From contig CAJUHN010000237.1 in assembly GCA_910585935.1 (NCBI GenBank), positions 1-6,295 on the forward strand: DNA of 6,295 nt, written 5' to 3'. The stretch comes from an uncultured Lachnospiraceae bacterium (GTDB lineage: Bacteria > Bacillota > Clostridia > Lachnospirales > Lachnospiraceae). Numbering within the stretch: position 1 is the first letter of the stretch; each line of letters begins with the position of its first letter. A model generated the notes under the pieces. The model saw only the letters and a program-made list of their open reading frames with translations, did not search any database and had not been told where the DNA came from. The position numbers and the translations under genes are program-made. Of this stretch, positions 5,183 through 6,295 are shown one piece after another.

Positions 5183-6172
5183 AATATCAATATTTATTAT
5201 GGAGGAAGAGGATTAATAGATGATCCTACCTTACATGTGATCAATGTATGTCAAGAAGTATTAGAAGAATTAAGAGTAAATGTGACACGTTATAATTTAC
5301 ACGAATTAAAAAATAACGTAACTTCACTGCCGCACACTTTAAAAGAAGCAGATGGAGTGATTTTAGCTACTACAGTAGAATGGTTGGGAATCAATGGCTG
5401 GATGCAAGTATTTTTAGATGCCTGTTGGTTCTTTGGAGATAAAGAAAAAATAAGCAAAATTTATATGGTTCCTGTGGTATTATCTACTACTTATGGAGAA
5501 AGAGAAGCACAACTATCTTTAGTAAATGCGTGGGAGATGTTAGGCGGAAAAACATGTAAAGGAATCTGCGCCTATGTAGAAGACACCATGTCTTTTGAAT
5601 TGAACAAAGATTATAAAAAGATAATAGAAAAGCAAGCAGAAGATTTATACCGCAGCATCTTCCAAAAAATGCAAATATTACCGAGCAGTACCCTAGCTAT
5701 TAAACAAAATATTCTAAAAGAAACAATGGATTTCACGCCACAAGAGAGCGAACAACTATCAAAATATGCTTCCGATGATATTTATGTCAAAAAACAAAAA
5801 GAAGATATAGAAGAACTTGCCGGATTTTATAAAGATATGTTAGAAAGTTCCCATATCAATACAGAAGAACCCTATATTGAAGAACTGAAAAAAGCCTATG
5901 TTGGACAGCCGAATATAAAAGCTACTTATATATTCTCTTTAGAAGATAAGAAAAAAAGTATTATACTAGAAATAGACCACCAAGAGTTTAATTGTTACTA
6001 TGGAAAAGCAGAAAATGCAGATGTTACAATAAGAATGTCAAGTAAAACATTAGAAGAAATTATATATGGAATAGGAAGTTTTCAAGGAAGCTTTATGAAA
6101 GGAAGTATGACAGCAAAAGGAGATTTCGGATTAGTTAAAACATTAGATCAAGTCTTTTCTTTTCGTTCATAA
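5174..6172 (+). CDS. Flavodoxin-fold NAD(P)H oxidoreductase-like protein with C-terminal SCP2 domain
   Basis: This 332-residue protein (330 if the ATG at 5180 is used) has two domains. Residues 3-165 resemble NADPH-dependent FMN reductases and flavodoxins. They show a strand and phosphate-loop start (INIYYGGRGLIDDPT), the segment ADGVILATTVEWLGINGWMQ leading to the FLDACWFF helix, and a VPVVLSTTYGEREAQ strand/turn. A helical linker with many Lys, Glu and Gln spans about 170-235. Residues 240-331 fit an SCP2 sterol-carrier domain (ATYIFSLEDKKKSIILEI, DVTIRMSSKTLEEIIYG, GSFMKGSMTAKGDFG), a fold with a pocket for lipids or other hydrophobic ligands. A flavin-dependent redox role with the SCP2 domain holding a hydrophobic substrate is inference. 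There is no signal peptide, so it is probably cytosolic. It is co-transcribed and likely co-translated with the rhomboid gene. Confidence 0.85.
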   Translation: MVMNINIYYGGRGLIDDPTLHVINVCQEVLEELRVNVTRYNLHELKNNVTSLPHTLKEADGVILATTVEWLGINGWMQVFLDACWFFGDKEKISKIYMVPVVLSTTYGEREAQLSLVNAWEMLGGKTCKGICAYVEDTMSFELNKDYKKIIEKQAEDLYRSIFQKMQILPSSTLAIKQNILKETMDFTPQESEQLSKYASDDIYVKKQKEDIEELAGFYKDMLESSHINTEEPYIEELKKAYVGQPNIKATYIFSLEDKKKSIILEIDHQEFNCYYGKAENADVTIRMSSKTLEEIIYGIGSFQGSFMKGSMTAKGDFGLVKTLDQVFSFRS

Positions 6173-6191
6173 TATAATTTAGGTGATTGCA

Positions 6192-6220
6192 AAACACAAA
6201 AAAGAATAGTTATTGTGTTT
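6192..6220. other. Hairpin after the flavodoxin/SCP2 gene
   Basis: The arms aaacacaa (6192-6199) and ttgtgttt (6213-6220) form an eight-pair stem with a 13-base loop, 20 bases after the stop. Only gtcctattta follows, with no real T tract, so it is a weak terminator at best. It also marks the point where composition begins to change. Confidence 0.35.
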
Positions 6221-6228
6221 GTCCTATT

Positions 6229-6295
6229 TACTGGGAAGTCAAAGGGGACGCTCCGGCAAGGAAGTATTCCAGCGAAGCCGCGCTTTCGCTCCGTT
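6229..6295. other. GC-rich structured segment at the window edge, possible dispersed repeat
   Basis: GC content over 6231-6295 is 39 of 65 bases (60 percent), while the rest of the window is mostly around one third or less. It contains short inverted repeats: ggaa/ttcc around 6260-6270, and agcgaa (6271-6276) with ttcgct (6285-6290). At least two forward frames stay open to the end, but none has a credible start. I read it as the beginning of a dispersed intergenic repeat, structured RNA or inserted element continuing past the window. A CDS cannot be supported. Confidence 0.45.

Noticed and set aside
6173..6295. Open frames running to the window end as a new gene
   Set aside because: They start only from weak codons or directly after the previous stop, no ribosome binding site fits, and the GC-rich composition explains the lack of stops.

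Overview
The window is AT-rich bacterial DNA with standard-code genes, Shine-Dalgarno sites and sigma-A-type promoters. It looks like a low-GC Firmicute, most likely a clostridial gut or anaerobe lineage (Lachnospiraceae-like). This rests on composition, BspA-type leucine-rich repeats, a rhomboid protease with a long cytoplasmic front domain, and a flavodoxin/SCP2 two-domain protein. The placement is inference; no rRNA or other marker gene is present. All complete genes lie on the + strand and end in TAA or TAG.

Positions 1-939 hold a lysine/glutamate-rich protein of unknown family. Its frame is open from base 22 to 939 but has no usable start codon, so its 5' end appears broken. A hairpin terminator follows. 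Positions 1020-1339 hold no intact gene, but they contain the decayed C-terminal end of a BspA-like repeat protein. The last 33 bases of homology match the end of the intact repeat gene downstream. Positions 1340-2506 encode that intact protein: eleven 23-residue repeats in blocks of five and six, split by a 36-residue island.

Positions 2507-3690 are a self-contained unit: a strong promoter overlapped by a 20-bp-period direct repeat, a Fic-domain protein with an N-terminal helix-turn-helix and a built-in class II inhibitory motif, and a clean intrinsic terminator. Autoregulation through the direct repeat is an attractive but untested idea.

Positions 3691-4094 are very AT-rich with no convincing gene. 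They contain a possible leftward promoter overlapping an imperfect palindrome. A second strong promoter at 4095 then drives a two-gene operon: a rhomboid intramembrane protease (start best placed at 4155), overlapping by one base a flavodoxin-fold/SCP2-domain protein (5174-6172). The two are probably translationally coupled.

From about 6229 to the end, GC content jumps to about 60 percent in a structured stretch unlike everything before it. It is probably the edge of a dispersed repeat or other element that continues beyond the window. I did not find a clear new defence or mobile system. The best leads are the HTH-Fic unit with its repeat-bearing promoter, the rhomboid-flavodoxin/SCP2 operon, and the GC-rich right edge.
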